A stretch of 64,000 nucleotides of DNA from Quercus robur (lineage: Eukaryota > Streptophyta > Magnoliopsida > Fagales > Fagaceae). Below are positions 1-11,676 of the stretch, piece by piece. The translations under genes and the position numbers were made by a program. The stretch is taken from NCBI RefSeq assembly GCF_932294415.1, contig NC_065535.1, positions 94,752,862 through 94,816,861 of the forward strand, given 5' to 3'. The notes beneath the pieces are model-generated. The model saw only the letters and a program-made list of their open reading frames with translations, did no database searches and was not told the origin of the DNA. Each line of letters opens with the position of its first letter. Positions within the stretch are counted from its first letter, which is position 1.

Positions 1-549
1 GATGTCATGTTTCATAATATTTACTTACAACAAAAAAGGTGGGAGTAAATAATTTCTCTGGTGAATTTATTTTTACGAAAAATAAATTGGAAATTTGAAC
101 AATTAATCAAAAACAAATTAAGCACAAAGACCCATAAGCCCACGTGTAAAACTCAACTTATATATGTTATATAAATTACACTTCTTTGGGGGTGGGGTGA
201 GAAGCATGACTCCATGATCAAACCCACGACAAAGGAGAGAAAAAGAAGAGAGGGTGCCATCGGATTGTAACTCCATTGGCTTCATAAATTTAACATTTGG
301 ATCTTGAAAAAGAATTGATATATGTATGAGTGTCTATGGGTTGAGTTTGGGCAGGTCTTTGTTCCACTTGTCACTCAATGAAATCAACTCTGACGCCTTG
401 AGTTGGGCCGAGTACAACTATCGGATTGGTACACTTTTGATAACTATGCTATATATATCAATTTGATAAGGGGCTTAATAGGTACAATATGTTCAAACCA
501 TTTTAATTGAAATGGACTAAATTTTTTTTAAAAAAAAAATGTTATGATT

Positions 550-700
550 ATAACATTTTTACAACAAATTCTATATGATAAATTGTTATTTGTTATTATT
601 AGTAGGCAAAAAAATAATTCTAATAGCAGATTTAAATTAAAAACCTGTAATAATCTGTTAATTAAAATTTGTTGTAAAAATATTATGAAAATGTTGTGAA
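550..700. repeat. MITE-like inverted-repeat element
   Basis: Both ends carry related inverted sequence: the left has TAACATTTTTACAACAAATT and the right, read in reverse complement, has nearly the same motif. The AT-rich body has no coding potential. The same terminal motif recurs near 32432-32571, so this looks like a small non-autonomous DNA transposon family. No target-site duplication was resolved. Confidence 0.5.
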
Positions 701-755
701 ATATATTCTCTAAAATTAATAATTTTGATAAGATAAAATAGTCATTCTATGATAC

Positions 756-1544
756 TTGTAGGGTCAATTTTTGGGGCCCAGGCCCAGCAGGTCGGTGATT
801 CTGGCCTAAAGAGCCCTAGACAATGAATTTGTAGAGAGCGGGTTATAGAACTAGGCCCTAACGAAGTGAGTGTTAGTTAATTTTGGGCCATGCAACGATT
901 AAACGTAAGAATATCTCCTTCATGTCCACTGGATGCTCGGTCCGAGGAGACGTGTGGGTGCACTTCTGTTCCTGATCAAAGGCTATAGTCTTTCTCTCTC
1001 TCTTCTGTTCTTTCTTCCTCTTTTTTTGTCGATCCCTTCTTCATGGGGATTCCCTTCTCTTATATAGCCTCTTTGAGGTCATCAGAACTTTACACTTGTT
1101 GATCATCTAGACCTTCACTTGAGTGTCCGTCCCATCGGACATCTCCTCTACCTTTCTGTGAGTTGTAGTGGCCAAGGTAACACTGTTCGCCTGTCCTCTC
1201 CACATTAATGTGGCCAGAAAAGTAGCTTCCCTGCATTTAATGCGGCAGCTGTAATCTCTCCCTTGACATCCTATACTCTCTTCCTTTTCCCGGGCTTGTG
1301 AGGCTCGTCCTTGCTACCAATATTCGTTGGAGTGATTCCTTATTGCTAGTAGGATGCATCTTTGGTCCATATTTGGCACGTCCGAGGAGACATTCCTCTT
1401 GGCACCACCTTTTAAATAAGTTTGGGCTCATAAGAGGTGGGCTGGAAGTCTTTTTGGCGCCCCACTTTCTCCTCGGACGGGGCTGGACTCTGTATGGGGC
1501 CCAAGACCCATTGTTTGATTTGGGAACTTTACCCCTACAAGACA
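756..1544. mobile_element. Solo LTR of a retrotransposon
   Basis: A block of about 790 bp begins TTGTAGGGTC and ends in CCCCTACAAGACA. It is flanked on both sides by GATAC (751-755 and 1545-1549), which fits a 5-bp target-site duplication. It is more GC-rich than its surroundings, repeats the motif TCCGAGGA (near 943, 1381 and 1470 in related form), and has a TATA-like sequence near 1058. No internal retroelement coding region or second LTR lies beside it, so it is read as a solo LTR left by recombination. The exact edges are uncertain by one or two bases because most LTRs start TG and end CA. Small ORFs inside are not considered genes. Confidence 0.6.
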
Positions 1545-1696
1545 GATACACACTTATTTTTAATGTAAAATGACATATGAATATCTTTTTTTTTTTTTTT
1601 TTTATAACAATGATATATGAATATCTACCTCATTTTAGTTGGTTACCTATTATATTTACACTTATTTTTAATGTATCATATATATTTTATCTATTA

Positions 1697-1773
1697 TTAA
1701 AAAATATATATATATATATAATAAAGTTTTTTATATATATATAATAAAAATTCTACTTTAGAATAATTTTAAA

Positions 1774-1810
<37 letters not shown>
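1697..1810. repeat. AT microsatellite cluster
   Basis: Several TA dinucleotide runs (about 1704-1720, 1732-1743 and 1782-1810) separated by A-rich sequence. Low-complexity DNA with no gene. Confidence 0.85.
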
Positions 1811-1811
<1 letters not shown>

Positions 1812-2254
1812 CTCATTTTTAAAAACTTCAACCTCGAATTTTGTTCCCCACAATTCACAAGACGTGCGGTGGTTATGTTATATAAAACAAAGTCAATAGA
1901 GAAGGACAGAGCATGCCTTAGGCGGGCCCATAGCAAGACAAGTTACACTGAATTTTTTCTCTCTCTTCTTTTGTTTTGTTTTTGTTTTTTTTAATCAATA
2001 TTTTTTTTCAACCACAAATGGACAATTCGGAGACTATGACTATGGACAATACAGAGGCAGATTTCATAAAATAAAAATAAAATGACTGAAATTTCTTCTA
2101 ATTTATTATGCTCCCAATTCAAACTTACAATCTTTCAATCCAAAAAAGAAAAAGAAAAAAAAGTTAAAGCAAAATAACAAAGGGAAGGGAGATCATGAAA
2201 AATAATGACACCCATGACCCATCAAACAAAAAAAGCAAGCAACAAATGATCAAT

Positions 2255-2918
2255 TTATTTGCCCGGTGTGACGGGGTACCCAATGCCATGCCTTCTAGTT
2301 GGGAAAACCACAAACAACATGCTGCAAATTAGGCCAACACCAACAGGCACAATGTCCAAAACCTCCTGAGCCTCATGTCCTGGCGTTGGATAAAAGCACC
2401 TCACAACATTCCTATCTCTCAGAGCCACAGCACCAAACACAAGCACAGTTAACGCAGCATGAGCCACATCAATGAACTTTATACTGTACTTACTCAGATC
2501 AGGCAAGCCTTGAGTTTCAGTGCCGGGATAGTCAAACAGCCAAAGCCCTTTGAAAGTGGCAAGGCCATGGTAGACTTGTCCATCTGAGGCCTTGATTGTG
2601 TCTGTGAAACAAGCAAGAGAGAGCTAGGATGACTAAGAGGACGAGTGTCATGGGGCATGTGGCTGAGTCACATGTGCCGTTTTGTGTGAACACTGGTATG
2701 AGGAGTTAGAAAGCCATGAGGGTTCCTGTGGGTAAAAGGTTGGCTAAGGTGGCTGTGGTTGATAAGGTTTGGGAGATTGCTCTTTGTGAGAGAGATTGTT
2801 GGCGTTGGAGTTGGGGCTTTGGGGTGTCATCAGGATCTGTATTGGTGGTTGTGTTGGGGGTTTTGGGTGTGGACGGTGGCTTTGTGGTGGGTGTGGATCT
2901 TGGCCTAAGATTAGACAT
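2255..2918 (-). pseudogene. DUF679 (DMP) membrane protein, disrupted copy 1
   Basis: Single-exon DMP family gene on the minus strand. The N-terminal half (from ATG at 2918) is rich in Pro, Thr and Lys and leads into ANLLPTGTLMAF, the conserved entry to the first membrane span. The C-terminal half has the family block VLVFGAVALRDRNVV and ends HGIGYPVTPGK at 2255. Two lesions break it: a TAA at 2706-2708 where copy 2 has CAA (Gln), and an apparent 8-base deletion near 2608 relative to copy 2, which shifts frame between the ALSC and FTDTIKASDG segments. DMP proteins are four-span endomembrane proteins of roughly 200-250 residues; some act in gamete fusion or senescence, but this copy cannot be assigned to a subgroup. 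It is probably non-functional. Confidence 0.85.
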
Positions 2919-3349
2919 TTTTTGGGTTTTGGAAAAAATGGGCGAGGCTGAATGATAAAGTGGGTATTTAAGATTGAAGGTTGGATCTTGATGCGATAAC
3001 AAGTGTTTTCCGCCAAGAGGAGTTTGCCACGAATGAAGATTGATCCTTACAAAAGTTAAAGCTTTGTGTACTAAATTTTTGGAAAATTTGACTAGAGGTG
3101 GTGATTTTTGTGGTGGTGGCAAGGTGGATTGTAGAAGTGAAATGAGAGTTTTTGGTGAATGATGAAGGTGGAGGAAGAGAAATGTGAGATGTGATGAAAT
3201 GAGAAAGGCTATTTGGCGTTAAGGAATTAGAAGAGTGGTTACTTTCGTGACTTGAAAGGTGGCTTTTTGTGATAAGTAATGTCAGCGTGACGTTTTGTGA
3301 TAAGTAATATGATAATGATGTACATGTATATAAATTTTGCTTTTTATTT

Positions 3350-4210
3350 ATTTATTTACAAAATTCCTTTTACATTTGAAAAAGGGAATATCCATCCTCT
3401 AATATCCCACCAGGTGTATAACCTAAATTTTCAAAAAACCCATGAATTCACAGTTAAATTCACAAGAGGGAGTTGCTGGTTTCAAGCTGATCGAGAATAA
3501 AATCACAGAGTCCAATGCGTCATTGTTTTAAAAAATATATACATTCAAGAAAATTTTGGAATCAAACAAAAATTCTAGTTATGAATTTGGATACATCATT
3601 TATGAAAGCGTCCATGTATCGTAAGGTTTAGAGATTCGAGATTCTAGAGCTATAGCAAGTCACTAGAGTTTGGGCATAAATGATTTACTAGATTGTAAAC
3701 TTCTTTCCATATAGTGGATTTCTTTAGTTTAAGTTGTAGTGGTCATTCTTTTGGATATGTGTTTTTTTATTGGTTTTTAACTTTGTTTATTTCCTTCCTT
3801 ACATGCTTTATAGCTTTGGTGACTTACTAGTTTCATTGCTCCATTGTTTTTAATTGAGATCACATGATTGAATTAATTGGTGAATTGATCCACTGCATAA
3901 CTGTTTTGGAGTCTAAACCGATTCTTTCAATTGGTATCAAAGTTAAATTCACTTAGTTAAGATTAAAATTCTTGAGTGAGATCCTTGACCTCATTGTTGA
4001 TGAATCGTGGCCAATCTCAATCCGTTCCGCTGCATTTTGATAGAAATAATTATGTTTATTGGCAGGTATGCATAAGAGCATTCCTAAATCTTTTATGATA
4101 GGATATCTATAGCATATAAATTTGACTTTTTTTTCTTTTTCTATACAAAATTCCTTTTACATTTGAGAAAAGGGATACCATCTAATAATATCAGACAAGG
4201 TGCGTTAGAA
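3350..4210. repeat. Degenerate retroelement debris with direct repeat
   Basis: A stretch near 3355-3425 (ACAAAATTCCTTTTACATTT followed by a GGGATA-type block) recurs near 4143-4205, as expected for decayed repeats. Between them, TTGGTATCAAAGTT at 3931-3944 resembles a tRNA-Met primer-binding site. About 4010-4090 reads, with interruptions, like the start of a Ty1-copia gag (PLHFDRNNYVYWQVCIRAFL). No intact frame remains. Confidence 0.45.
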
Positions 4211-4689
4211 TTTAGATGGTGAATTACTATCAAATGAGTCTATTATAACAGGTCACTGTTCAAGATCATTTATACAAGTAGCTCAAGAGAAGCAGTTTAT
4301 GTCATTCAATCAATATTTGCAAGATCTTCCAATATTTGTTATATGCCTATAGCTGTTCTTAAAGAAATCAAATCCTACCACTTGTGAATGCATTAAATTT
4401 AAAAGGCACACCATTATGTTCTACAACTTTAGTATGCACCCTAACATTGTGCCTAATTGAAAATTTGAATTGTTGCAAGAAAGCAACCATTCAAATTTCA
4501 AGGCCTAGGGATCTGTATTAAAAAAAATAAAAAATAAAAACTCATTTGTAGGCTAAATAATATTCCCCGTGCTTAATGGCTTGCACATTAAACTCTAGGT
4601 CATAGGTCCAATATTCGAGCCATAAGACCATTCAACTTCTCATAGAAATAGGCTAGAGATATACTATCCTGACCTAACATTAACAGTCA

Positions 4690-5290
4690 CCTTATGCCAA
4701 CTCCACTTGCATCACAGTCAAACTCACAGACCTTTTCAAAACGTGGAACAACCAATATGGGAGCTATAGTCAAGGCTTGTTTTAGGTCCTTGAAACTCTT
4801 GCTAGCTACATCAGTCCATTCAGAATAATCTCTTTTAAAACAATCAATCAGGGTTGATGTTATAGTACTAAGCCTTTGATAAATCTTCCATAGAAAATAG
4901 CTAAACCATGAAAGCTCCTTACTTCCTGCACACTATGTGGTTTAAGCCATTTAAGGATAGTTTTGGCCTTATCCATATGAATCCATAAATCATAGATCAC
5001 ATAGCCCATGAAGCCTACCCTATTGGTTGCAAGTATACACTTCTACAAATTAGCATAGAATATTTGTTTTCTCAGCACTTCAAAGTTCAAACTAACATTT
5101 TTGTCAAATGCAGTATGCAAATGTTCTCTCAGGCTTTACTGTAGATGAGGATATCATCAAAGGATACAACCACACAAACCCCTAGGTGTGGCTGCAACAA
5201 TTAAGTCATGACCTTCATGAAGGTACTAAGGCTGGGCATTAGTGAGCCAAAAGGCATCACTAACCAGACGCTATGTGCCACGTTGTTGTT
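4690..5290 (-). pseudogene. Ty3-gypsy reverse transcriptase fragment
   Basis: On the minus strand, decayed frames give the reverse-transcriptase segment WLVMPFG...PSTFMKVMT, then VVVSFDDILIYSKA, which is the YVDD-type catalytic box with its first residue changed. Further on is FEKVCEFDCDASGVGI, the start of the RNase H region in Ty3-gypsy polyproteins. Multiple stops and frameshifts separate these pieces, and no LTRs were found around them. The open frame at 5201-5488 joins a Ser/Asp-rich segment of unknown origin to the RT piece, so it is probably chance. Dead element. Confidence 0.65.
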
Positions 5291-6191
5291 TGAATCATCA
5301 GTACCACTAGAGCTTGTACTATCGGTTTCTACATCACTAGGATTGTATTGGGAATCAGTAGTACTGCCAAAGCTTGTGCCTTGAGATTCTTTGTCACTAG
5401 ATTCTGTTGCCATTGAAGCTACAGAAACTGCTTCTTCATGTGGGGTTGGATAAGAATGACCCCTTTCTTGCACTGCTTGATAATGCATCCCTCTTATTAG
5501 TCTTCAGCTTCTTCCAATGATTCAAACAAAAATATTTCAAGAAGTTTTGAGGACATCAATTTTATTTTCTTCACGCTTACTGATATAGTCTGATGTAATT
5601 GGTGCATAATAAAAGTGATGTCAGAAGTGAATTCAAATGAAAGTGCTGTTACTCCAATCACAAAAAAACTATTTTAATGCTATATCTTTAAACATTGTTA
5701 ATTGTAGCAAGAAATGCATTAAGAAAGATTTCACTAGTAAAAAATTAACAAGTGGCTCATTAAATAATAAATTGAACCGGCTAGTGGGAACTAATTAATT
5801 TATCATTTTAAAAAATGGAAATGTGTGTTGTAGACAACATTTGACCCGATTAATTTGGAGGTGTATCATCTCATTATTTTGATTGATAATTTCCTTGTGG
5901 AACAGTTGGCTGATTTTTTATTTGTTACAGGCAAAATGCAATTTAATGATTTCTTTTCCCCCACGTTCCTAGTTGACCATAAACAAAGTAACTCAAAGTC
6001 AGCCAAACTTATGAATGACAAATATATATAAAACAAGGACAAGAATACAAAATTCAATTAGTTGAACTAATAATTATTGTTGTTAATGAAACAAAGTAAT
6101 CGTATCTCTTACACTTTCTTCCAACTAAAGCAAGTATACAAAATTAAAATGGTCAAGAAAATAAAAATAATTATAGAAAAAAAATGAAGAA

Positions 6192-6858
6192 TTATTTGCC
6201 AGGTGTAACAGGGTAACCAATGCCATGCCTTGTGGTGGGAATTACTGTAAACAACAAGCTGCAAATGATCCCAATACCAATTGGAACAATGTTTAGAACC
6301 TCTTGAGTCTCCTTCCCAGGCGTTGGGTAAAAGCATTGCACAACATTCTTATCTCTCAAAGCCACAGCACCAAACACCAATACAGATAAACAGCATGAAG
6401 CCAATCACGAAACTCTCTTTTCTTATTTACATCAGCTGCTGCCGAGGCTTTAAAAGTAAGGCTGGACAATCAAACAGCCACAACCCTTTGGAGGTGGCAA
6501 GGCCATAGTAGACTTGTCCATCCGAGGCCTTGACACTGTCAGTGAAGGAAGCGAGGAAGCATGAGAGGGCGAGGAGGGCGAGGAGGACGAGCGTCATGGC
6601 GCGTGTGGCGGAGTCACATGATCCATTTTGTGTGAAAACTGGCATGAGAAGTTGAAATGCTAGAAGGGTCCCCGTGGGGAGTAGGTTGGCTACCGTGCTT
6701 GTTAGGCTTTGTGTTGCTCGTTGTTGTTTAGATGGTTGGCGTTGTAGTGGGGGGTTTAGGGCGTCTTGGTCAACATTGGGGGTGGCGGCCGCGGTGGCCT
6801 TTATTGATGGTTCCTTGGTGGGCACGGTAGTTCTTGATCTAATTGTAGGTGTAGCCAT
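6192..6858 (-). pseudogene. DUF679 (DMP) membrane protein, disrupted copy 2
   Basis: Tandem paralogue of copy 1, about 3.9 kb away in the same orientation. From ATG at 6858 the frame is open through NLLPTGTLLAFQLLMPVF and a hydrophobic stretch to GLWLFDCPA, then hits TAA at 6427-6429. The following family sequence continues in a second frame (AAADVNKKREFRDWLHAV) and then a third (LSVLVFGAVALRDKNVV to the end HGIGYPVTPGK at 6192). Two frameshifts are therefore needed, near 6430-6460 and near 6395. The N-terminal half is intact where copy 1 carries its stop and deletion, so the two copies were broken independently. Assembly indels are possible for the shifts but less likely for two close together. 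DMPs are four-span endomembrane proteins. Confidence 0.8.
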
Positions 6859-7632
6859 TTTGGGTTTCAAAATAGATAATGGTTATTTTGGTGGCAATGA
6901 TGATATGAGATTTTCAATTTGATGAGATTGTCACAATTGTTACAAACCTTTTTTTTCCTTATAGCTGATGATGGTGTGGTGGTGGTGCTGATGATGTGAC
7001 TTCTTGATCAATATCGATCTAGATGTAGTTTGGTGTGTGATGAGAGAAGGTGAATTAAGGAATTTTTTTTGAGAGTTTTGGAGAAGGGGAGTAGCTAGAA
7101 ATGGTTGTGGGGTTCTTGGGGACACAAATATAGATAGATTTTGAGTTTGATGGATTTGGTAGGGAAGGGTTGGAAACTTGGAATATTCACGTTATCAAGA
7201 ATGAGTGGCGATGGTTTATTTAAGGTATTCATAAATATGCAGTCATTAATTATTAATTCAATCTCATTTTCCACATCTAAAAAGAGGGATTTTTTTTTTT
7301 TTTTTGTTCGGATAATATGATAATTTGAGAAAATCTCTTATTCTTTTTGAGAAAAATATCTATTTAATAAAAGAAATAAAAGTAGAAAGAGAAAATATAT
7401 GACAAGCTAGAAGATAATTGTTAATCATGACTAGCCTCTGAAAAATTATTTCACCACACATAATACTCTCATTACGCTCTTAGATTTTTTTCGTGATTGG
7501 AAAATGTGCTCAAAGGCTAGTATATATGTGTGTGTGAGAGAGGAGTTGCAACATAATTGGTTTGGATATTCTCTTTTTCAACCCATACAATTAATAAAGG
7601 TGTAATGTATTCTCCGTCAAAAAAAGGTGTAG

Positions 7633-8356
7633 GGTGTGTTTGTTTTGGGTGAAAATCACTTCCGGAAATACTTTTCCGGAAATGCGGGTGTTTGGTTGGT
7701 CCGGAAAATAGAATTTTCCAGAAATTGATTTCTGTTGATAAAAAAAAAAAAGGCTTTGATTATGGAAATGAATTTTCGTTCCTTTTTCACTTCAAATGAA
7801 TTCTAGAGAGAGAGAGAGAGAGAGAGAGCGAGCACGCGAGAGGAAGGCGAGCTCCAGTCCAGTCCGACGATCGCCAGCGAACCCCGAGCTCCAGTCCGCG
7901 CCAATCGCACGCACCAGTCGATCTCGCGAGCTCCAGTTCGACGACCGCGCCGTCGATCACGATCCGAGATCGCGATCTCGAGAAGCACCGCGCCGATCGT
8001 GATCTCGCGAAACGTCGATCGACGCGGTGCTTCGCGAGATCGCGCCATCGATTGCGATCTCGCCTTCACGCCGATCGCGAAGCACCGCGCCGTCGAACCC
8101 AGTCGATCGCGATCTCGCCCCTCGTCGAACTAGCCAGTAGAGCATCAATCGTTGATGATTTTTTTTTTTTCTGGGTTTTGTCATTGTTTTTCTAGGTTTG
8201 TCTTTTCCTTCTTCTTTTCCAAACACCAGAAAATATTTTTCGGAAAATTTTTTGAAATGCAACCAAACATATGAAAACATTTTCCTTTCCGGAAAATAGC
8301 ATTTCCAGAAAATGGAATATTTTCCGAAAATGCTTTTACACGAACCAAACACAACC
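7633..8356. mobile_element. TIR element with CG-rich core
   Basis: The left end reads GGTGTGTTTGTTTTGGGTG and the right end, in reverse complement, GGTTGTGTTTGGTTCGTG. Both are followed by repeated TTTTCCGGAAA-type motifs facing inward. GTAG flanks both ends (7629-7632 and 8357-8360), a weak target-duplication candidate. The interior (about 7806-8130) starts with a GA microsatellite and then becomes very CpG-rich with repeated GATCGCGATCTCG-like palindromic words. The open frames here come from this repetitive composition and are not called as genes. Probably a non-autonomous DNA transposon; the superfamily is unclear. Confidence 0.55.
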
Positions 8357-9568
8357 GTAGTGTATACACAAATCACAACTAATACAAAACTTTGGGGAAG
8401 CCCAGAATTCTTTTTCGAAGTGATAATTTTTTATTCATCAACATGTCAGAATAATATAATCGGGCTTTCACTTTTTTTTTTCTTTTTCTTTTTTTTTAAA
8501 AAAAATTGGTAAACGATTCCAAAGTTGCAGGCTCCATTATATTCGTATGGATATATAAAATTTGTTTTTTCTTGGGGCTGGAGGAATAAAGTAATATACT
8601 ATACGGTTTAAAAAAAAAGGTATTATACTATACGAAAGATTATCACTTCTCTCAAGTTAAGTCATTCTTAAATCTAGATGAGCTTGAAAAGTTTTAGTTT
8701 GTGGTACTAGGATTCGGGTATTCTTAATTAAAGCTGGATGGCACTGGCATGTATATACTATATACAGTTTCGTAATTATATTTTATTTTTTGGCTCAATG
8801 CTTACTTGAAGTATCTAAACAACACAAAATCTTTAAATATTGCTGATATATAACAGGTGTATGTATTAATGTATGATACATAAACCTTCTTCCCCTGCCA
8901 AATCCAACCCGGTAAGCCAAATATTAGTGTTTCCCTCAGTTTTGTTAATCATAATTCCATATAAAACGAGATTAAACTGTACGTTTAAGATTTCATTTGA
9001 TCTCTATTTAATGCTTGGATAGGACTCTAATTTGGTTTGTCGGTGTCACTACCCCTTTTACACTCTCTACCTAAAATAATATATTTTTTCTTCGAATAGA
9101 CAAGAAAATCGAGAAAAATCAAATTTGAGTCGGAAAAACAACTGGTTATAATAGTCAAATTAAGCCAAATCTAGAAGTTTTATAGCAAAATGCAATATCT
9201 AGCCAAGTTTGACCCATAAATTCGATGGTCCTATCAAAGTGAATGTTGGTCTGAGTGTAGATATTTCAATTTCCTTTAAAAAGAGTGTTCATTCGTGAAT
9301 ATCAAATGTAAATCGCCAGAGAGATATCACAAAAAAATTACGAAAATTTTCACAACTTGCAACTCGCTTTTTTACACAAGTGTTGGAGAGTTTAACCAAA
9401 TTGGTTAGATAATATTTTAACGGGAGGGGAAGTTCAAATTATAAATATCTCCATTAATTAGAAACATCAAAATGTTTTTTTTTTTTTTTTTTTTTTTTGG
9501 TTTGAGAAGAAGATACTTGCATTTAAAGAAAAAACTTAAAATTGGACAAAATCAGCTACTAAAGATTA
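8357..9568. other. Intergenic, no gene seen
   Basis: AT-rich sequence with homopolymer runs (poly-T at about 9476-9498). No supported coding region, RNA gene or clear element was recognised. Confidence 0.6.
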
Positions 9569-9817
9569 TTATTATTATTTTTTTTTTTAGAAATCAGTCT
9601 GTGAGACAGACCGATGCTTTTATTAAAACATAAGAAAACTATGAACATCAAATAGAACAAGGGGGATAATGTCCCCAGGTAAGTCTTCAACCCAAACCTG
9701 AAGTTCTAGCCCAACCCAAGATTTCTTTACCAAAGCATTGGCAACCTTATTACAATTTCGTTTCGCATGGCAGTAGTGATCCAGGCAATCAATGGTGGAC
9801 TATCGAGCCCTTTAGTG
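9569..9817 (-). mobile_element. 5'-truncated LINE remnant (RNase H end)
   Basis: Read on the minus strand, about 9620-9780 encodes RNCNKVANALVKKSW and VWVEDLPGDI, matching the C-terminal RNase H-like tail of plant LINE/non-LTR polyproteins. The plus-strand T-run near 9580-9588 is the poly-A tail. TAAAGATTA occurs on both sides (9560-9568 and 9818-9826), consistent with a target-site duplication. Only about 250 bp survive. Confidence 0.65.
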
Positions 9818-10599
9818 TAAAGATTAATTTGTCAAATATATAAGAATCGAAACTCAAACAAAACAATAATTGCATAAACCCACAAAGTTTAGAGAAATAA
9901 TATAAACCCAAATCAGCGTTAATCATATGTAAAGAGAGAACCTGAAGATAGTGGATGGTTCCGCTGATTTAGAATGGCAGAAAAGAAGCGCCGTTGAGTC
10001 GTACGGGAAGAGTTGAAGCGCCGCCGAGTTGGATTGGATATAAGTGCACTGCCAATTTGAGGATGGATTGGAAGAGACGAAATTAGAGAGCAATGTCAAC
10101 GAGTTGGATTGGATGAGAAGAAGCGCCGCTGGTTTGAGGTTGTGGGTGTGCGGTTGTTTTGTTCTTGTATGGTTTTAGCTGTGATTTGAGGGTTTTGTTT
10201 AGAAAGGCAAACTGAAACAAAGCAAAGGTAGAGAAGCAAACGTGAGAGGAGAAAAGTTTGATAAATGTTTTAATTTTTGGTTTATATATAAAACTTGTTT
10301 AGCCGGTAACCAAAACGCATTGAAATTACATCAACGATCAAGATTAAAATAATACTAAATGAAGGGTTCAAATTTAGGGGATACCATACCCCCTCTTTTT
10401 TTGAGGGGATACGGTAGAATGACCACTAAACAAAACCCAATACTCACAGACCTTTCAAAAAAAGCTTCCCGCCTTCTCAAAAAAAAAAAAAAAAAAAAAA
10501 GAAAGAAAGAAAGAAGAAAGAAGAAGCTCTCAACCTCACGTCAGCGTCTAAACAAAGCTCAATACCCACAAACCTAAATTGAAAAAAACTCTAAATTGA

Positions 10600-11422
10600 A
10601 AAAAACTCTCGCTCTCGATCCATTTCCCTTCTCCATCTCCACTCCACCGGCCACCACCGACCCATTCAAACACACAATCACAAACCCAACCCCAACCCCA
10701 CTATACCCACTTCTCTCCGTGTCTCTCTTCCTAGCCGCAACTCACCACAACCCCTGCCCTCACTGTCTCGGCAATTTCAGGTTTGTTTCTCTCAACTTCA
10801 GGTTTTTGTATTGGTTTTATTTGATTTTTTTATTTGTGGGTTTGTTTCGGTTTCATTTGATTTGTTTGTGGGTTTTGTTTGATTTGTTTGTGCATCTTTT
10901 TTCATGGTACTTTCAATGATTTGTTTTGGGTTTTTTCATGGCATTGCAAATCATCCGCCATTCCATTGATTCTCAAACTTTTCTTCCCTTCAACAATTAT
11001 TCCACTCTTCTAGTGTAGAGAAATTGCCTTCAAGAATTAACAACATTTGGTGGTCTATCCAGAGGGAAGCTCCTTAATCCATTTGACTTCAGCCATTCTT
11101 CAGGTAGGTATATATATTTAGTAAACAGTAATACTTATTAGAGTACACACAAAAATAGTAATGCATGCATTCACATCTTTTATTTCTTCTATAGTCTCTC
11201 TTCTTACAGATTTTGTTGGACGAAAGTATGTACGGTTTTGTAATTGTAGCATTATTTCAGAAAATTGAACCCTATACTGTTGAGCCCTATACGGTTTTGT
11301 AATTGTATCAATAGATTCAATACTGTTGATAAAGGGATGGGACCGAATTAAAATTTTGGGGGCCAAAACTAGGAAAAAGATTAACCACTTAAAAATAAGA
11401 AATATATTTCTATCGTTTTGTC

Positions 11423-11453
<31 letters not shown>

Positions 11454-11676
11454 AAGCATGTAGAGATTAGACTGCAAAAGATCTTAATTAGCCTTTCACA
11501 TACGATTAGTAATATTTTTGCTTAGTGTTCATATTTTCTATTTGAATTCTAGTGTTTGTTGCTATAGGGTGTTTGGATTTGTGTTTATAAGATCTCTTAT
11601 TCATCAAAAGAGTACAGAGGACAGCTACTGTGCAAGTTGCCGCATTTTTGTACTCAATAAGCACCAAAAGGCAAAA
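10600..11676 (+). promoter_or_regulatory. Probable 5' leader of the DUF247 gene
   Basis: A pyrimidine-rich, CT-type leader near 10600-10780 ends CAG|GTTTGT, a good donor. A second possible leader exon ends CAG|GTAGGTATA at 11103. The acceptor GCTATAG near 11567 precedes the coding exon. These are splice-site inferences only; no coding sequence is claimed. A poly-A run lies at 11424-11450. Confidence 0.35.

Noticed and set aside
5201-5488. Ser/Asp-rich ORF as a gene
   Set aside because: Its end is reverse-transcriptase sequence in a decayed element, so the frame is a chance fusion.
7796-8376. Arg/Ser-rich open frames on both strands
   Set aside because: They arise from the GA microsatellite and the CG-rich palindromic words, are open on both strands at once and have no domain.
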